A DNA stretch of 43,426 bases. Source: Sandaracinaceae bacterium. Lineage in GTDB: Bacteria > Myxococcota_A > Polyangia > Polyangiales > Sandaracinaceae. Every line of letters starts with the position of its first letter. The stretch's first letter is position 1. The translations under genes and the position numbers were made by a program. The DNA is taken from assembly GCA_019694315.1 (NCBI GenBank), contig JAIBCE010000023.1, forward strand, positions 1 through 43,426. The letters run 5' to 3'. Below the pieces are notes generated by a model. The model was given only the letters and a program-made list of their open reading frames with translations. It was not told the origin of the DNA and searched no databases. This document shows positions 16,089 through 25,799 of this stretch, piece after piece.

Positions 16089-18662
16089 TCAGGTGCGGCG
16101 AGGCCCACGCGGGGGAGGGGGCTCCGCGTTGCGAGGATCGTCGGGCCAGAAGTGCCGCGGATACTCGCGACTGAGCTGCTTCTTCAGCGTCGGGTAGTGG
16201 CGCTGCCAGAAGCCGGCGAGATCCGTCGTGACCTGCACCGCGCGATGGTTGGGCGCGAGGAGATGAAGCACGATCGGCGCGCCGCCCGCGCTCGGTCCAT
16301 CGGCGAGGCCGAAGAAGTCCTGCATACGGCTCTCGATCCACGGGGGTCGATCGTGCTCGTAGGTCACCGGCACCTTCGCGCGCCCCGGCAGCTTCACGTG
16401 GGTGGGCACGAGTCGGTCGAGCTTGGCGAGCACGTCGTGCCCGAGGCCGCTCGTGAGGAGGGTGAGCACCTCGGCGCCCTCGAGCTCCTTGAGGCTGCGG
16501 CGCCCCTCGGCGGCCTGCGCGAGCACCTCGAGCACGTGCGCGTCGTCGAGCGCGGGGATCGAGGGATCCACCCTGCGCGCGAGGGCGGTGCGCAGCTTCC
16601 ACTGATCGAGCTCGTGCACGTCGAGGAAGCGCCCGAGGCCCGCCGCGAGCGCCGCCTTCGCGAGCACCTCGGCGGCGCCGGGCTGCCCGGCCGCGTCGCT
16701 CCGCGACTCGTCGAGCGTGAGGCCCTCGTACTCGAGCGCGGTGAGCTTCTCGAGGCGCTCCTTGTCGCGATCGAAGCGGATCTCGCTCAGGTCGCGCACG
16801 CGCTCGGGGAAGAGCTCGAGCAACCACTCGGGCTCGATCGCGGAGGCCACCCGACACTCGATCGCCCCTCGGCGCTCGTCGGCCTCCACGATCACCATCC
16901 ACTCCGGGTCGCGCACGACGCTGCTCTCCGCGAGCCGCACCGCGCCGCCCCCCGCGAGCACCACGTCCGCGCTGCCCGCGCGCCGCCGCTTGCCCACGCG
17001 ATCGGGATAGCCCGCGAGGAGCGCGCGGAGCATCGCCTCGTCTTCGTCGAAGATCGCGCGCGCCTCATCCACGTCGAGCCTCATGCGCGCGAGCGTGCGC
17101 GCGAGCTGCTCGGCCGTGCGCCCCGCGGCGAGCGTCGCGCCCACGTCGAGATCGTGGGAGCGCACGCGGCCGGCGGCGAGCGGACCGCTGCGTGTCACGC
17201 CTTCGAAGGCCTCGAGCCGCGCGAGCGCGTCCGAGTCGCCGCTCGCGGCGTGACGATCGCCGCCGCGGTCGCCGAAGCGCGTGCGGAGCGAGAGGCGGAT
17301 CTCCTTCTCTCCGAGGAGCGCCGCCATCGCGGCGCCTCGATCACGATGGCCTGTCCGCGCGGCCTCGATCGCCACGCGTCCGAGGCGCGGATGCACCGGG
17401 AGCTCCGCGAGATCGCGGCCCATCGCCGTGACCGCGCCGCCGTCGTCGAGCGCGCCGAGGAGCGAGAGCGTGCGCTCCGCGCGGTCGATCGCCGCGACGC
17501 TCGGTGCCTCGAAGAAGGGAAAGCCCTTGGCGTCGTGCACACCCATGCGCGCCAGGAACAGGCGTGTGTCGCAGAGGTCCACGCGCTGGATCTCCGGCTT
17601 GAGAAAGGCCGGGCGACCGTCGAAGTCGTGCTTGGTGTAGAGACGGATCGCGCGACCCGCACGTGTGCGACCCGCGCGACCGGCGCGCTGCGTCGCGGAG
17701 GCCTGACAGATCGGCGCCGTGACGAGCTCGCCCACGCCCGACCACGGCGAGAAGCTCGCCGCCCGCTCGAGGCCCGAGTCCACCACCGCCACGACGCCGT
17801 CGATCGTGATCGAGGTCTCGGCCACGTTCGTCGCGAGGATCACCTTGCGCCTGGTGCCGCGCTTGACCGCGCGATCCTGCTCCTCGGGCGGCAGATCGCC
17901 GTGCAGCGGCAGCACCTCGAGATCCTGGCTCCGCGCCGTCTCCTCGAGCGCGCTCGCGCAGCGGCGGATCTCGGCCGCGCCCGGGAGGAACACCAGCACG
18001 TGCCCGTCGAGCACGCCGTTGGCCGCGCTCGAGAGCACGATGCGCCGCACGGCCGCGCGCACCTGCTCCTCGATCGGTCGCTCGTCGCGCTGCTCGAGGT
18101 GCTCGATCGCCACGTCGTACGGCCGCCCCGACACCGAGAGCACCTCGCATCCGAGGAAGGCCGCGAATCGCGCCGCGTCGATCGTCGCGCTCATCGCGAG
18201 CACGCGCAGATCCGGTCGCGTGGTCTCGCGCAGACGCTTCACGAACGCGAGCGCGAGGTCGGCGTGCAGCGATCGCTCGTGGAGCTCGTCGAGCACCACG
18301 CACGAGACGCCGCGGAGCTCGGGGTCACGCACGAGGCGACGCGTGAGCACGGCCTCCGTCACGAAGCGCAGGCGCGTGTCCTTGCCGCCCACGTCGTCGA
18401 AGCGGATCGTGTAGCCGACGCGCTTGCCGAGCGGCTCGCCCAATTCCTCGGCCACGCGTGCTGCCGAGAGGCGCGTCGCGAGGCGGCGCGGCTCGAGCAC
18501 CAAGATCTCGCCGCGGCTCGCGAGCTCGCTCTCGAGGAGCGCGCGCGGAGCGCGTGTGGTCTTGCCCGCGCCCGGCTCGGCCACGAGCACGAGCGCGCCA
18601 CGGTCCCGTACGCGCGCGACGATCTCCGGGAGGCGTGGATCGATCGGGAGAGCGAGCGTCAT
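16089..18662 (-). CDS. hrpB: ATP-dependent RNA helicase HrpB
   Basis: An 857-residue DEAH-box helicase. Walker A is E-P-G-A-G-K-T-T at 29-36, and motif II is D-E-L-H at 125-128 (the HrpB variant of DEAH). M-S-A-T-I-D is motif III, and the second RecA domain carries N-V-A-E-T-S-I-T and Q-R-A-G-R-A-G-R. The HA2/ratchet region and the HrpB-specific C-terminus, with W-P-D-D-P (H-F-W-P-D-D-P-R) close to the end, are present. The length is as expected. HrpB's role in most bacteria is poorly defined. The ATG at 18662 is 25 bp from the upstream membrane-protein stop, and the M3 peptidase follows after 23 bp, so the three genes look like one transcript. Confidence 0.93.
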   Translation of the reverse strand: MTLALPIDPRLPEIVARVRDRGALVLVAEPGAGKTTRAPRALLESELASRGEILVLEPRRLATRLSAARVAEELGEPLGKRVGYTIRFDDVGGKDTRLRFVTEAVLTRRLVRDPELRGVSCVVLDELHERSLHADLALAFVKRLRETTRPDLRVLAMSATIDAARFAAFLGCEVLSVSGRPYDVAIEHLEQRDERPIEEQVRAAVRRIVLSSAANGVLDGHVLVFLPGAAEIRRCASALEETARSQDLEVLPLHGDLPPEEQDRAVKRGTRRKVILATNVAETSITIDGVVAVVDSGLERAASFSPWSGVGELVTAPICQASATQRAGRAGRTRAGRAIRLYTKHDFDGRPAFLKPEIQRVDLCDTRLFLARMGVHDAKGFPFFEAPSVAAIDRAERTLSLLGALDDGGAVTAMGRDLAELPVHPRLGRVAIEAARTGHRDRGAAMAALLGEKEIRLSLRTRFGDRGGDRHAASGDSDALARLEAFEGVTRSGPLAAGRVRSHDLDVGATLAAGRTAEQLARTLARMRLDVDEARAIFDEDEAMLRALLAGYPDRVGKRRRAGSADVVLAGGGAVRLAESSVVRDPEWMVIVEADERRGAIECRVASAIEPEWLLELFPERVRDLSEIRFDRDKERLEKLTALEYEGLTLDESRSDAAGQPGAAEVLAKAALAAGLGRFLDVHELDQWKLRTALARRVDPSIPALDDAHVLEVLAQAAEGRRSLKELEGAEVLTLLTSGLGHDVLAKLDRLVPTHVKLPGRAKVPVTYEHDRPPWIESRMQDFFGLADGPSAGGAPIVLHLLAPNHRAVQVTTDLAGFWQRHYPTLKKQLSREYPRHFWPDDPRNAEPPPPRGPRRT

Positions 18663-18687
18663 GGTGCGAGAGGTCGAGGAGGAGAGG

Positions 18688-20286
18688 TCACGCGAACGTG
18701 AGCGTGAGGTGCGCGACCGCGCCGAGCACGACCGTGACCGCGACGAGGCGGCCGAGCTCGCGGCGCGCGTCGCCGAGCGCGTCGCTCTCGATGACGTCGG
18801 GCTCCCCGATCACGATCGACGCGTCGCTCGGCAAGGGCGCCTCGACGGCGCGATGCACCATGATGCTCGGCACCGCATCGCAGCCCACCACGACGTCGAC
18901 CGGGACGCCCACGGCGAGCCGCTCCGAGCCCCGCTGGATCGCGAGAACGCCCTGTTTCGTGGGCAAACGCAGCGTTCTCTCCCCGTCGCGCAGCACCACG
19001 CGGTTGTGCTCGCCGACGAGCGTCGTGCCCTCGAGCGCCCCGCCCTCGCCGAGCACCAGGCGCGCGGGCAGACGGTGCTTCCGATCGCGCCCGGCGATCT
19101 GCCGCGCCCTCGCGCGGATGCGCGAGACCCGCGTGAGCCCGTACGCCAGGCCGAGCGCGGCCACGACGAAGGCGATCAGGCCAGGCGCGCCCAGACGCTC
19201 GAGCGCGCGATCGAGGGGGGAGTCGTCGAGCCGCGCGCCCGAGGCGCCGACCACGACGGTCATGCGCCAGTCGGGGCCATCGAGCACGAGCTCGTCGCAG
19301 GGCCGACGGAGGTAGGCCTGCCAGCCCGAGCAGCCGCGCCGGTGGATCACCGCGTCGCTCGGGCGATAGCGCCCCGCGAGGTGCGTCAGCGTGTGATCCT
19401 CGTGCTCGATCACGAGCCCGTCGAGGTCGCTCCGGACGCGATAGCCGAGCCCATCGTACACGCCACGTGGTCCGAGCTCTCGCTGCATGCCGCGGACGGC
19501 CTGGACGCCGTGCCCGTCGCGCACGACGGTGAGCGCGCGGGGCTCCGCGGTCGCGAGCAGGCCCGCGAGCACGAGCAAGAGCACCGGCGCCGTCACGAGC
19601 GTCGCGAGGACGCCCATCATCCACGGCCGCGCGGCGGGCGGCTCGTCGGGGGTGTGCATCGAGAGCGCGAGCAGCACGCCACCGAAGGCCCACGGCGCGA
19701 GCGCGATGGTGCCCATCGTCGTGTAGAGGTCGAAGCTCGGCATCATGCGCGCGAGCCCTCTTCCCACGAGCGCGAGCACCGTCGCGGCCCCGACCAGCCC
19801 GAGCGTCGCGAGGAGCGTCGCCCGCGGCGCAGCGATCGCCAGCGCGATGGAGCGCTCGAGCGCCTCGAGGAGCGACGAGGGGCGTGTGAGGGACCGATCG
19901 ATCGAGAGCACGAGCGGTAGACGCGAGAGCAGCGGCAGGAGCGTCAGCACGAGCCCCATCGGACCGAGGATCGTCCACGGGGAGGCCGAGCCCGTGGTGC
20001 GAACGCGCTCGTAGGCCGCGTACGAGATCACGATCGGCACGACGAAGGTCGCGAGGCAGACGAACCCGCTCGCCCACACGCGCGCAGGCTCCCGCTGGTC
20101 GGCTTCCACATCGTCGACTCGCCGGATCGCGTGACAGAGGCGCCCGAACGACCAGGGCAGAAACAGCAGACCGCCCAGCGGAGCGAACGCCAGCGCCGCC
20201 GACGCGATCAGCGCCGAGCCCACGAAGGTGGGCCGATCGACGAGGCCGGTGTCGGACGGAGTCGGCGGAATCGGCGTGCGGCTCAT
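18688..20286 (-). CDS. Polytopic membrane protein of unknown function
   Basis: A 532-residue integral membrane protein with no family I recognise. Hydrophobic segments lie at about 22-46, 72-92, 105-125, 157-178, 188-210 and 223-247, then a soluble domain of roughly 100 residues (250-345) contains a C-x12-C pair, then further segments near 348-368 and at the extreme C-terminus. The region between the last two hydrophobic segments (about 380-510) is soluble and beta-rich. The layout suggests a multi-pass inner-membrane protein with an extracytoplasmic insert, but topology is only a guess. It is first in a likely three-gene transcript with hrpB and the M3 peptidase, and lies 42 bp downstream of the ketopantoate-reductase-like gene. 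Confidence 0.75.
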   Translation of the reverse strand: MSRTPIPPTPSDTGLVDRPTFVGSALIASAALAFAPLGGLLFLPWSFGRLCHAIRRVDDVEADQREPARVWASGFVCLATFVVPIVISYAAYERVRTTGSASPWTILGPMGLVLTLLPLLSRLPLVLSIDRSLTRPSSLLEALERSIALAIAAPRATLLATLGLVGAATVLALVGRGLARMMPSFDLYTTMGTIALAPWAFGGVLLALSMHTPDEPPAARPWMMGVLATLVTAPVLLLVLAGLLATAEPRALTVVRDGHGVQAVRGMQRELGPRGVYDGLGYRVRSDLDGLVIEHEDHTLTHLAGRYRPSDAVIHRRGCSGWQAYLRRPCDELVLDGPDWRMTVVVGASGARLDDSPLDRALERLGAPGLIAFVVAALGLAYGLTRVSRIRARARQIAGRDRKHRLPARLVLGEGGALEGTTLVGEHNRVVLRDGERTLRLPTKQGVLAIQRGSERLAVGVPVDVVVGCDAVPSIMVHRAVEAPLPSDASIVIGEPDVIESDALGDARRELGRLVAVTVVLGAVAHLTLTFA

Positions 20287-20328
20287 GCGCGAGCCGCATG
20301 ATAGCCGCGCCGTCGAGGGGCGTCCGCG

Positions 20329-21075
20329 TCAGCGCCCCGCGATCGCGTCGAGCGCGGCCGTGGTGAGGCCGGCGCGGCGAGCGCGGTCGAGGGCGCGCTC
20401 GAGGCGCTCTCGCGCCGTGCGTCCCAGGGTGCCGTGCGAGGGGTCCGCGACGAAGGCCGCGAGGGTCCGATCGAGGACCTCGCCGTCGTCGATCGCGTGC
20501 ACGTCCCCGAGCCGCGTTCGCTCGATCGCGAGCACCTCGCGGAGCACCGCGAGGGTCTGCTCACGGTGACGCGCCACGAGCTCGCCCGTCGTCCCTCCCA
20601 CCGCGAGCCCGAGCACGTTGGCGCCGACGATGTAGAGGTTCTTCACGACCAACGCCCCGGCGAGCGCGGGCTCGGAGATCTCCTTCGCGTGCACGTCCAT
20701 GGCCGCGAGGGCGCGCACGAAGAGCGCGGCGTGCGGGCCTGCGATCTCCGTCTCGCGCACCTCTTGGATCGCGCGGCCCTTCTTCTTCTCGAACCACACC
20801 ACGAGCACGGTGGGCCGCGCGATCGCGTGCGCCTGCCAGCTCGCGGGCACGAGCTCGTTCTGGAGGAGCACCACGCGGTCCCGGTGCGAGGCAGGGATCG
20901 ACGCGAGCACTCCGTCGAGGTCACGCTCGCCCACCGCGACGAGCACGAGCTCGTGCTCGGCGTCGGGCGCGATCGCCTCGCCGCGCACCACGGGATCGAC
21001 CGACACGCCACATGCGACGAGCCCCCCGGCGATCACGCGACCGAGCTGTCCAGGACCGACGAGGAGCACACGCAT
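20329..21075 (-). CDS. Ketopantoate-reductase-like NAD(P)-binding protein
   Basis: A 248-residue protein with a Rossmann start M-R-V-L-L-V-G-P-G-Q-L-G at 1-12, followed by a short acidic/hydrophobic core and a helical C-terminal domain, as in ApbA/PanE. It is shorter than typical PanE (about 300 residues), and the hallmark Lys and Glu of ketopantoate reductase cannot be placed with confidence, so the substrate may differ. A slightly longer start at 21087 (four more residues) is possible. No other pantothenate genes are nearby. It lies between the large lipoprotein gene (82 bp upstream) and the membrane-protein gene (42 bp downstream), all on the minus strand. Confidence 0.6.
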   Translation of the reverse strand: MRVLLVGPGQLGRVIAGGLVACGVSVDPVVRGEAIAPDAEHELVLVAVGERDLDGVLASIPASHRDRVVLLQNELVPASWQAHAIARPTVLVVWFEKKKGRAIQEVRETEIAGPHAALFVRALAAMDVHAKEISEPALAGALVVKNLYIVGANVLGLAVGGTTGELVARHREQTLAVLREVLAIERTRLGDVHAIDDGEVLDRTLAAFVADPSHGTLGRTARERLERALDRARRAGLTTAALDAIAGR

Positions 21076-21157
21076 CGAGGCGAGCATGTCCGTTCTTCGC
21101 CGGGCTCGCACCGGGACACCTCGCGGTGACGGCCGGCGCTCGCCCGTGCGATCCGTG

Positions 21158-24100
21158 TCACTCCTCCACCTCGTCCTCGGGCTCGAGGGGCGCTGCCTCC
21201 GGCGCCGACAGCTGCACCCAGGCGCCGTCGTGGAGCCGCGCGCTCCGCATCCGGCCCGTGGCGGTCACGCCCACCACGACCAGGTCGTTTCCGTCGACGA
21301 TCGCGGCCACGGCCTCGGAGTCGACGTGCCACGGCGCAGCGACGTCGTACCACTGGCGCCCACGCAGCGTGACGACTCGGACGTCGCACAGGTCGGGGCC
21401 CGACGTGCACGCGTCGTCGACGTACGCGACACGCGTCGGGGCTCCGAAGATCGCGAGCGGCAGGATGCGCGCGGTGGGGTGATTCGACGGAGCGATCGGT
21501 GGCCCGATCGGCGTCACGCGGGCCCCGTCCGCACGAACCGCCATGAGGGTGCGGTGAGAGTCACGGTCCTCCGCGAACACGAGCGCGAGGGGATGTGCCG
21601 CATCGCCGCCCAGGACGAACGAGTCGCTCCAGCGGGGCTCGCCGACCTCGCTGCCTCCGAGGGGCCCCGAGAGCCCGAGCGTCTCGCCGCGCAGGCCGAG
21701 CACCCGACGCTCGCACGCAGACGACGCGTAGGACTCGTCATCGACATCGTGGGGAGGGCAGAGCGTGATCGCGTAGAGACCCGCTCCGGCGTCGCGCAGC
21801 CGCAGCACCGAGAGCGGGAGCGTGAGGGGTGCGCCGAGCTGCCCATCGGCCCGACGATGCGTCAGGGCTCGATCCGTCGCCTCGACGAGCTCGCGCGCGC
21901 TCGCAGGGCCGCGCACGACGCGCGCCTCGACCGCAAGCGGAGCGACACCGCTCGAGCTGACCAGTCGCGTCGCTTCGCCACGCAGGAACAGCGTCGGCGT
22001 CTCGGCGCCCTGTACGAGCACCGGGTGGGGGCGCGGATACTCCTGCTCGCTCGTCCAGCGAATCGAGCCGGCCTCGACCCAGCCCGCCGCGCCGAGCGTG
22101 AGCGTCCGGTACTCGTCGTGCCTGCGGCGCAGCGCCACGGCCAGCGTGCCGTCGGCCAGTCGCGCCAGCAGCGGGCGGTCCGAGGGACTGGCCGGAGCCA
22201 CGAGGGTCTCGCCCGTCGGCGCGACCTCACACGAGAGCGGCAGACGCGTGCCGTCGACCGCGAGGAGCGCACAGGAGAGGTGGCCGCCGTCCACACGTGC
22301 GACGACCGCGCCCCTTCCGTTCCGCGCCGCCATCTCGTGCTGATCGCGCGTCACTGCCGAGCGCACGCACATGCTCGCGTCGGGGGCCACGGAGACCACG
22401 ATGTCGGCGTCGATCCAGAAGCCCGACAGGATCCGCCCTCGGCGCACGGTGTCGATCGCGGCGGCCACCGGTGCGCCGCAGAGCGTCGTCACGCGACCGC
22501 TCGGCGCGGGGAGCGCGGGACCGACGCGGCCGTCGAGGGTGACGAAGCGCGCCTCGTCGCGGCGAGCGACGAGTAGACCCACGGTGCCGGAGCCATCGCG
22601 CGCGAGCACCCGCGACGACGCGACGGGGCCCGTGTGCAGCACACGTCGCGTCACGGTGCCGTCGGGCGCGATCTGCAGCACCGAGTCGATGTGGTGGCCG
22701 GTCTCGTCCTCGGTGTCGCTGCGGGCCGAGCTGAAGTGCACGACGAGGGAGCCGTCGGCTCCCGTGAGCACGCCGCGCGTCTCCGTGGACCAGTCGAAGC
22801 GAGAGCGGGGGCTCGTGCCGACCTGACCGTTCGCCCGCACGACGAGCACCTCGCACGTCTGCGCATCGTCGACCTCGACGCAGCGCAGGAGCGCCACGAG
22901 CGCACGCGAGACGCCGAGCGCATGGGTGAACTGCCCCTGCTCGGTCGAGCCCGTCGGCGGCGGCGGCACCGCGGCGCGGGTGCGCCAGTGGAATGCGCCC
23001 GCGTCGTCCTCGCCGCCCACCTCCACCTCCACGGGCCCCGCGAGACCACGGCTCACGTGATCTTGATCGAAGCGGGCCCAGCCACCGGCGACGAGCACGT
23101 GATCGCCTTGGAGCGCGGCGGGCGAAGGGACGCTCGGATGCCCCAGGTAGGAGCGCCGCGGCTCGGTCCGGAGGTCGACGCTCACGGCGACGCTCGTCTC
23201 GGGCAGCGCTTGCGCCGCTCCCTCCACCCCGATCGACGCTGGCACGGTGACGCCCTCGACCCCTGGGCGCATCCAGATCCAGCCGCCGAGATCGATCGAC
23301 GACGCGCCCATCACGGTCCGCTCGTCGATCCAAGCCCCCGAGACATCGGCGCGCGCGCCGAACGCCGCGAGCGCGTCGCGCTCGATGGGATGGAAGTGCG
23401 CCCCGCCATCGTCCGAGAGGAGGATCGCCCCCGAGGTCTCGCCCGGCCTGGGAATGCGGTGCGCATCGTCGCGGGCCACGAGGTGTCGCGCGTCGAGTGG
23501 CACCACCATCCTCGTCTGCTCGGGGACGGGCATCGTGACGAGCGCGCCCGCGAGCGTGCCCACCAACCACCCCGGAGCACCGCGCCCCATCCCGTCGAGA
23601 GCGTTCACGACGAGCGTCCCGTCGACCGCGACCCTCGCGCTCCACGGGATCGCCCCCTCCGGCAAGGGCACGTCGGCGATCTCGCCCGTGCCGAGATCCA
23701 TCGTGGTCAGGCGCCGCCTGCGTCCGCAGTCGACCACCACGACCGCTCGCCCGAGACCGATGCCTTGCACCGCACCGCGGCAGTCCTCTGGCATCGCGAG
23801 CGTGCGCACGGCGCCCGTCGACTCGTCGTGCACGCAGAAGGCCCTCGCCGCGTCCTCGTGCTCGTCGTGCTCGTCGCGGTCGCCGCCGTCGTCCTCGTCT
23901 TCGCTCTCGTCGTACTCGTCGTACTCGTCCTCGCTCGATTCCTCCTCGTCGTCGCCGACGCTTCGATCGTCCTCGCACGCCCCGCGCACGAGGTAGCGAT
24001 CGCCCGCGGGATCGAGCTCCGCCTCGCCCAGCACATCCATCGCCTCGAACGGGGAGCTGCCGTCGCTGACGAACGCCCCGCCCTCGCAGCGCGCGACGAG

Positions 24101-25000
24101 GCGAGCGCCCCAGGTCGCGATGCGACAGTCGGGCGCGAGTGGCAGCACGTCTCCGCCGGAGGCGAGACGGACACCTCCCTCGGTCCACACCCACAACCGC
24201 CCATCGGCAGCGACCGGCGAGGCGGGACCGCGCCGGAGAAAGTGCGCTCTCACCCGCGCTTCGACATCGTCCGGAGCGCCGGGCTCGGCCGCTGGCGGGG
24301 CGTCGAGCCGCGTCACCGTGCCGTCCTCGGCGAGCGAGGCCCGCTCGTTCTCGTCGGTGCCCAGATAGAGCGTGCTGCCGCGGTGGTAGAGCACGCGCGG
24401 AGGCTGCGAGAACGGCGACGCGAGCGCAGACCAGTGGAGTCCGCCGTCGCTCGTCGAGAAGAGCTCGCCGCCGAGATCCATGCGGATCCCGAAGCTGGCC
24501 GTCGCAAACGAGGCGTCGGTGACCGGCACCTCACCCACCTGGCGCGCGCCCTCCGCGTCCACGAGGAAGAGGCGCGAGCGCTCGTCGAGCACTGCGATCC
24601 GGCGCTCGCTGCTCACGACGACCTCGACCCGGTGGCCACCCAGGGTGCCCACGGGCGTCAGGCTGCCCAGCGGCTCCTCCGCGCGCAGCACCTCCCCGGC
24701 GTGCGTGAGGAACACCCACGCCTCGGGCGCGTGCATCACAGCGACGATCGGCGAGTCGACGACCTGGCTCGCTTCCTCGATGCGCCCGCCCGCATCGAGC
24801 CGATAGCGCAGGCGTCCCGCCGCACCGACCCAGCCGTCACCCTCGCGGACTGGCTCGATCGGAGCCGAGGCCGCGACGCGCGGCACGAGGACCCACGGCG
24901 CCTCACCGCTCGACGTGCTCACTGGCAGCGTGGACTCTCGGGACCTGGCACCGCAAGCCGCGAGGGCGAGCGTGACGACGACCACAGCACGAGCGCGCAT
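21158..25000 (-). CDS. Giant lipoprotein with beta-propeller/BNR-like repeats
   Basis: A 1280-residue predicted lipoprotein. The signal is short and hydrophobic and ends in L-A-L-A-A-C with Cys16. The rest is mostly short beta strands with recurring Asp/Gly turns and BNR (sialidase/photosystem-assembly) style motifs such as S-T-S-D-G-G-L-H-W (about 176-184) and S-D-D-G-G-A-H-F, suggesting one or more propellers. A strikingly acidic tract of Asp, Glu, Ser and Tyr occupies about residues 340-385 (23850-23980), probably a disordered or cation-binding insert. Several Cys pairs in the later propeller part could form disulfides. No catalytic motif is seen. The ATG at 25000 is set by the lipobox. 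Its role may be surface display or sensing of envelope events, but that is a guess. Confidence 0.75.
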   Translation of the reverse strand: MRARAVVVVTLALAACGARSRESTLPVSTSSGEAPWVLVPRVAASAPIEPVREGDGWVGAAGRLRYRLDAGGRIEEASQVVDSPIVAVMHAPEAWVFLTHAGEVLRAEEPLGSLTPVGTLGGHRVEVVVSSERRIAVLDERSRLFLVDAEGARQVGEVPVTDASFATASFGIRMDLGGELFSTSDGGLHWSALASPFSQPPRVLYHRGSTLYLGTDENERASLAEDGTVTRLDAPPAAEPGAPDDVEARVRAHFLRRGPASPVAADGRLWVWTEGGVRLASGGDVLPLAPDCRIATWGARLVARCEGGAFVSDGSSPFEAMDVLGEAELDPAGDRYLVRGACEDDRSVGDDEEESSEDEYDEYDESEDEDDGGDRDEHDEHEDAARAFCVHDESTGAVRTLAMPEDCRGAVQGIGLGRAVVVVDCGRRRRLTTMDLGTGEIADVPLPEGAIPWSARVAVDGTLVVNALDGMGRGAPGWLVGTLAGALVTMPVPEQTRMVVPLDARHLVARDDAHRIPRPGETSGAILLSDDGGAHFHPIERDALAAFGARADVSGAWIDERTVMGASSIDLGGWIWMRPGVEGVTVPASIGVEGAAQALPETSVAVSVDLRTEPRRSYLGHPSVPSPAALQGDHVLVAGGWARFDQDHVSRGLAGPVEVEVGGEDDAGAFHWRTRAAVPPPPTGSTEQGQFTHALGVSRALVALLRCVEVDDAQTCEVLVVRANGQVGTSPRSRFDWSTETRGVLTGADGSLVVHFSSARSDTEDETGHHIDSVLQIAPDGTVTRRVLHTGPVASSRVLARDGSGTVGLLVARRDEARFVTLDGRVGPALPAPSGRVTTLCGAPVAAAIDTVRRGRILSGFWIDADIVVSVAPDASMCVRSAVTRDQHEMAARNGRGAVVARVDGGHLSCALLAVDGTRLPLSCEVAPTGETLVAPASPSDRPLLARLADGTLAVALRRRHDEYRTLTLGAAGWVEAGSIRWTSEQEYPRPHPVLVQGAETPTLFLRGEATRLVSSSGVAPLAVEARVVRGPASARELVEATDRALTHRRADGQLGAPLTLPLSVLRLRDAGAGLYAITLCPPHDVDDESYASSACERRVLGLRGETLGLSGPLGGSEVGEPRWSDSFVLGGDAAHPLALVFAEDRDSHRTLMAVRADGARVTPIGPPIAPSNHPTARILPLAIFGAPTRVAYVDDACTSGPDLCDVRVVTLRGRQWYDVAAPWHVDSEAVAAIVDGNDLVVVGVTATGRMRSARLHDGAWVQLSAPEAAPLEPEDEVEE

Positions 25001-25067
25001 GGATCCTCCCACCCGCGTGCTACGCCCCCTCTCTCCCGGTCCGCAAGCACGAAACGAGATCCGTCGC

Positions 25068-25682
25068 TCACGTCATCTGGACGAGCTGCGAGAACGAGCC
25101 GCGTTCGCCGAAGAGGTACAGGTACTTCGGCTCGAGCCCGAGCGGCGCCGTGGGCAGCTCGGCGGTGACGAAGGTCTCGTCGTCCACGTACGCGTCGCTC
25201 TGCACGTAGCAAGGGTGGCCGCCCAGGCGGAGACGTCGCAGCGGGTCTTTCGCACCGCCTTCGCGCAGGGCCTTCTCGAACGCGAGCACCCACGCGCCCT
25301 CGCCCAGCGCCGAGAGCGCCGGCAGCTCCACCTCATGGCGGCTGAGCTGGACGTGGCTGCCTCCTGCGGCTCGCGCCAGCGCCTCTCGCGAGCGCCGGTC
25401 ACGCAGGGGTCTCAGCGCGCGCCACGACGCACCGAGCTCGGCGATGCGACCGTCTCGCATCGTCCACTCGAGCGAGGTGCACGCCGCATCGTCGGTGTAG
25501 AGGAAGACGCCCATGCCCCCCACGCCCTGGTCTCCGAGGAGCGCGAGGTCGAAGCGCGCGAGGGGCAGAAGGCGCGTCGCCAGCTCGGCGGTCCACTCCA
25601 CGAAGACGGAGGCCGGATCCGGGAAGAGCTCGACGGGCCCGTCGTTCGTGATCGTCCCGAGCTGCACCGAGAAGCGAGGCAT
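25068..25682 (-). CDS. Conserved-looking hypothetical protein, 204 residues
   Basis: I do not recognise this gene. The product is soluble, without signal peptide or membrane segment. It contains aromatic and acidic stretches, W-T-M-R-D-G-R, and a G-G-H-P-C-Y-V-Q-S-D segment that weakly recalls DUF1963/YwqG-type proteins (G-G-H-P motif), though the match is too short to assign. GC3 is as high as in flanking genes, supporting real coding. It is followed after 67 bp by the giant lipoprotein gene on the same strand and preceded by a strong hairpin ending the HEAT-repeat gene, so it probably has its own promoter between 25683 and 25734. Confidence 0.6.
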   Translation of the reverse strand: MPRFSVQLGTITNDGPVELFPDPASVFVEWTAELATRLLPLARFDLALLGDQGVGGMGVFLYTDDAACTSLEWTMRDGRIAELGASWRALRPLRDRRSREALARAAGGSHVQLSRHEVELPALSALGEGAWVLAFEKALREGGAKDPLRRLRLGGHPCYVQSDAYVDDETFVTAELPTAPLGLEPKYLYLFGERGSFSQLVQMT

Positions 25683-25734
25683 GCGCGTTCGAGCGTAGCG
25701 CGACGCAGCGCCGCGCCGCGCCGGCGAGACGAAC

Positions 25735-25768
25735 GAAGCGGTGACCGCATCGCTGCGATCACCGCTTC
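25735..25768 (-). terminator. Long stem-loop after the HEAT-repeat gene
   Basis: GAAGCGGTGA and TCACCGCTTC are perfect 10-bp arms. After one C/A mismatch the stem continues with CGCA/TGCG around a TCGC loop. The hairpin lies 31 bp past the HEAT-repeat stop in its direction of transcription and upstream of the next gene. No T-run follows, as is common at this base composition. Confidence 0.65.
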
Positions 25769-25799
25769 ACTCGATCCAGAGTCCTCGGACCTCAGGCCG

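Noticed and set aside
14026..16902. Longer reading of the M3 peptidase starting at 16902
   Set aside because: The extra N-terminal 279 residues are a shadow of hrpB; the family start is at 16065.
20329..21075. Confident call as panE
   Set aside because: Only the Rossmann start is clear, the protein is short, and hallmark catalytic residues could not be placed, so no symbol was given.
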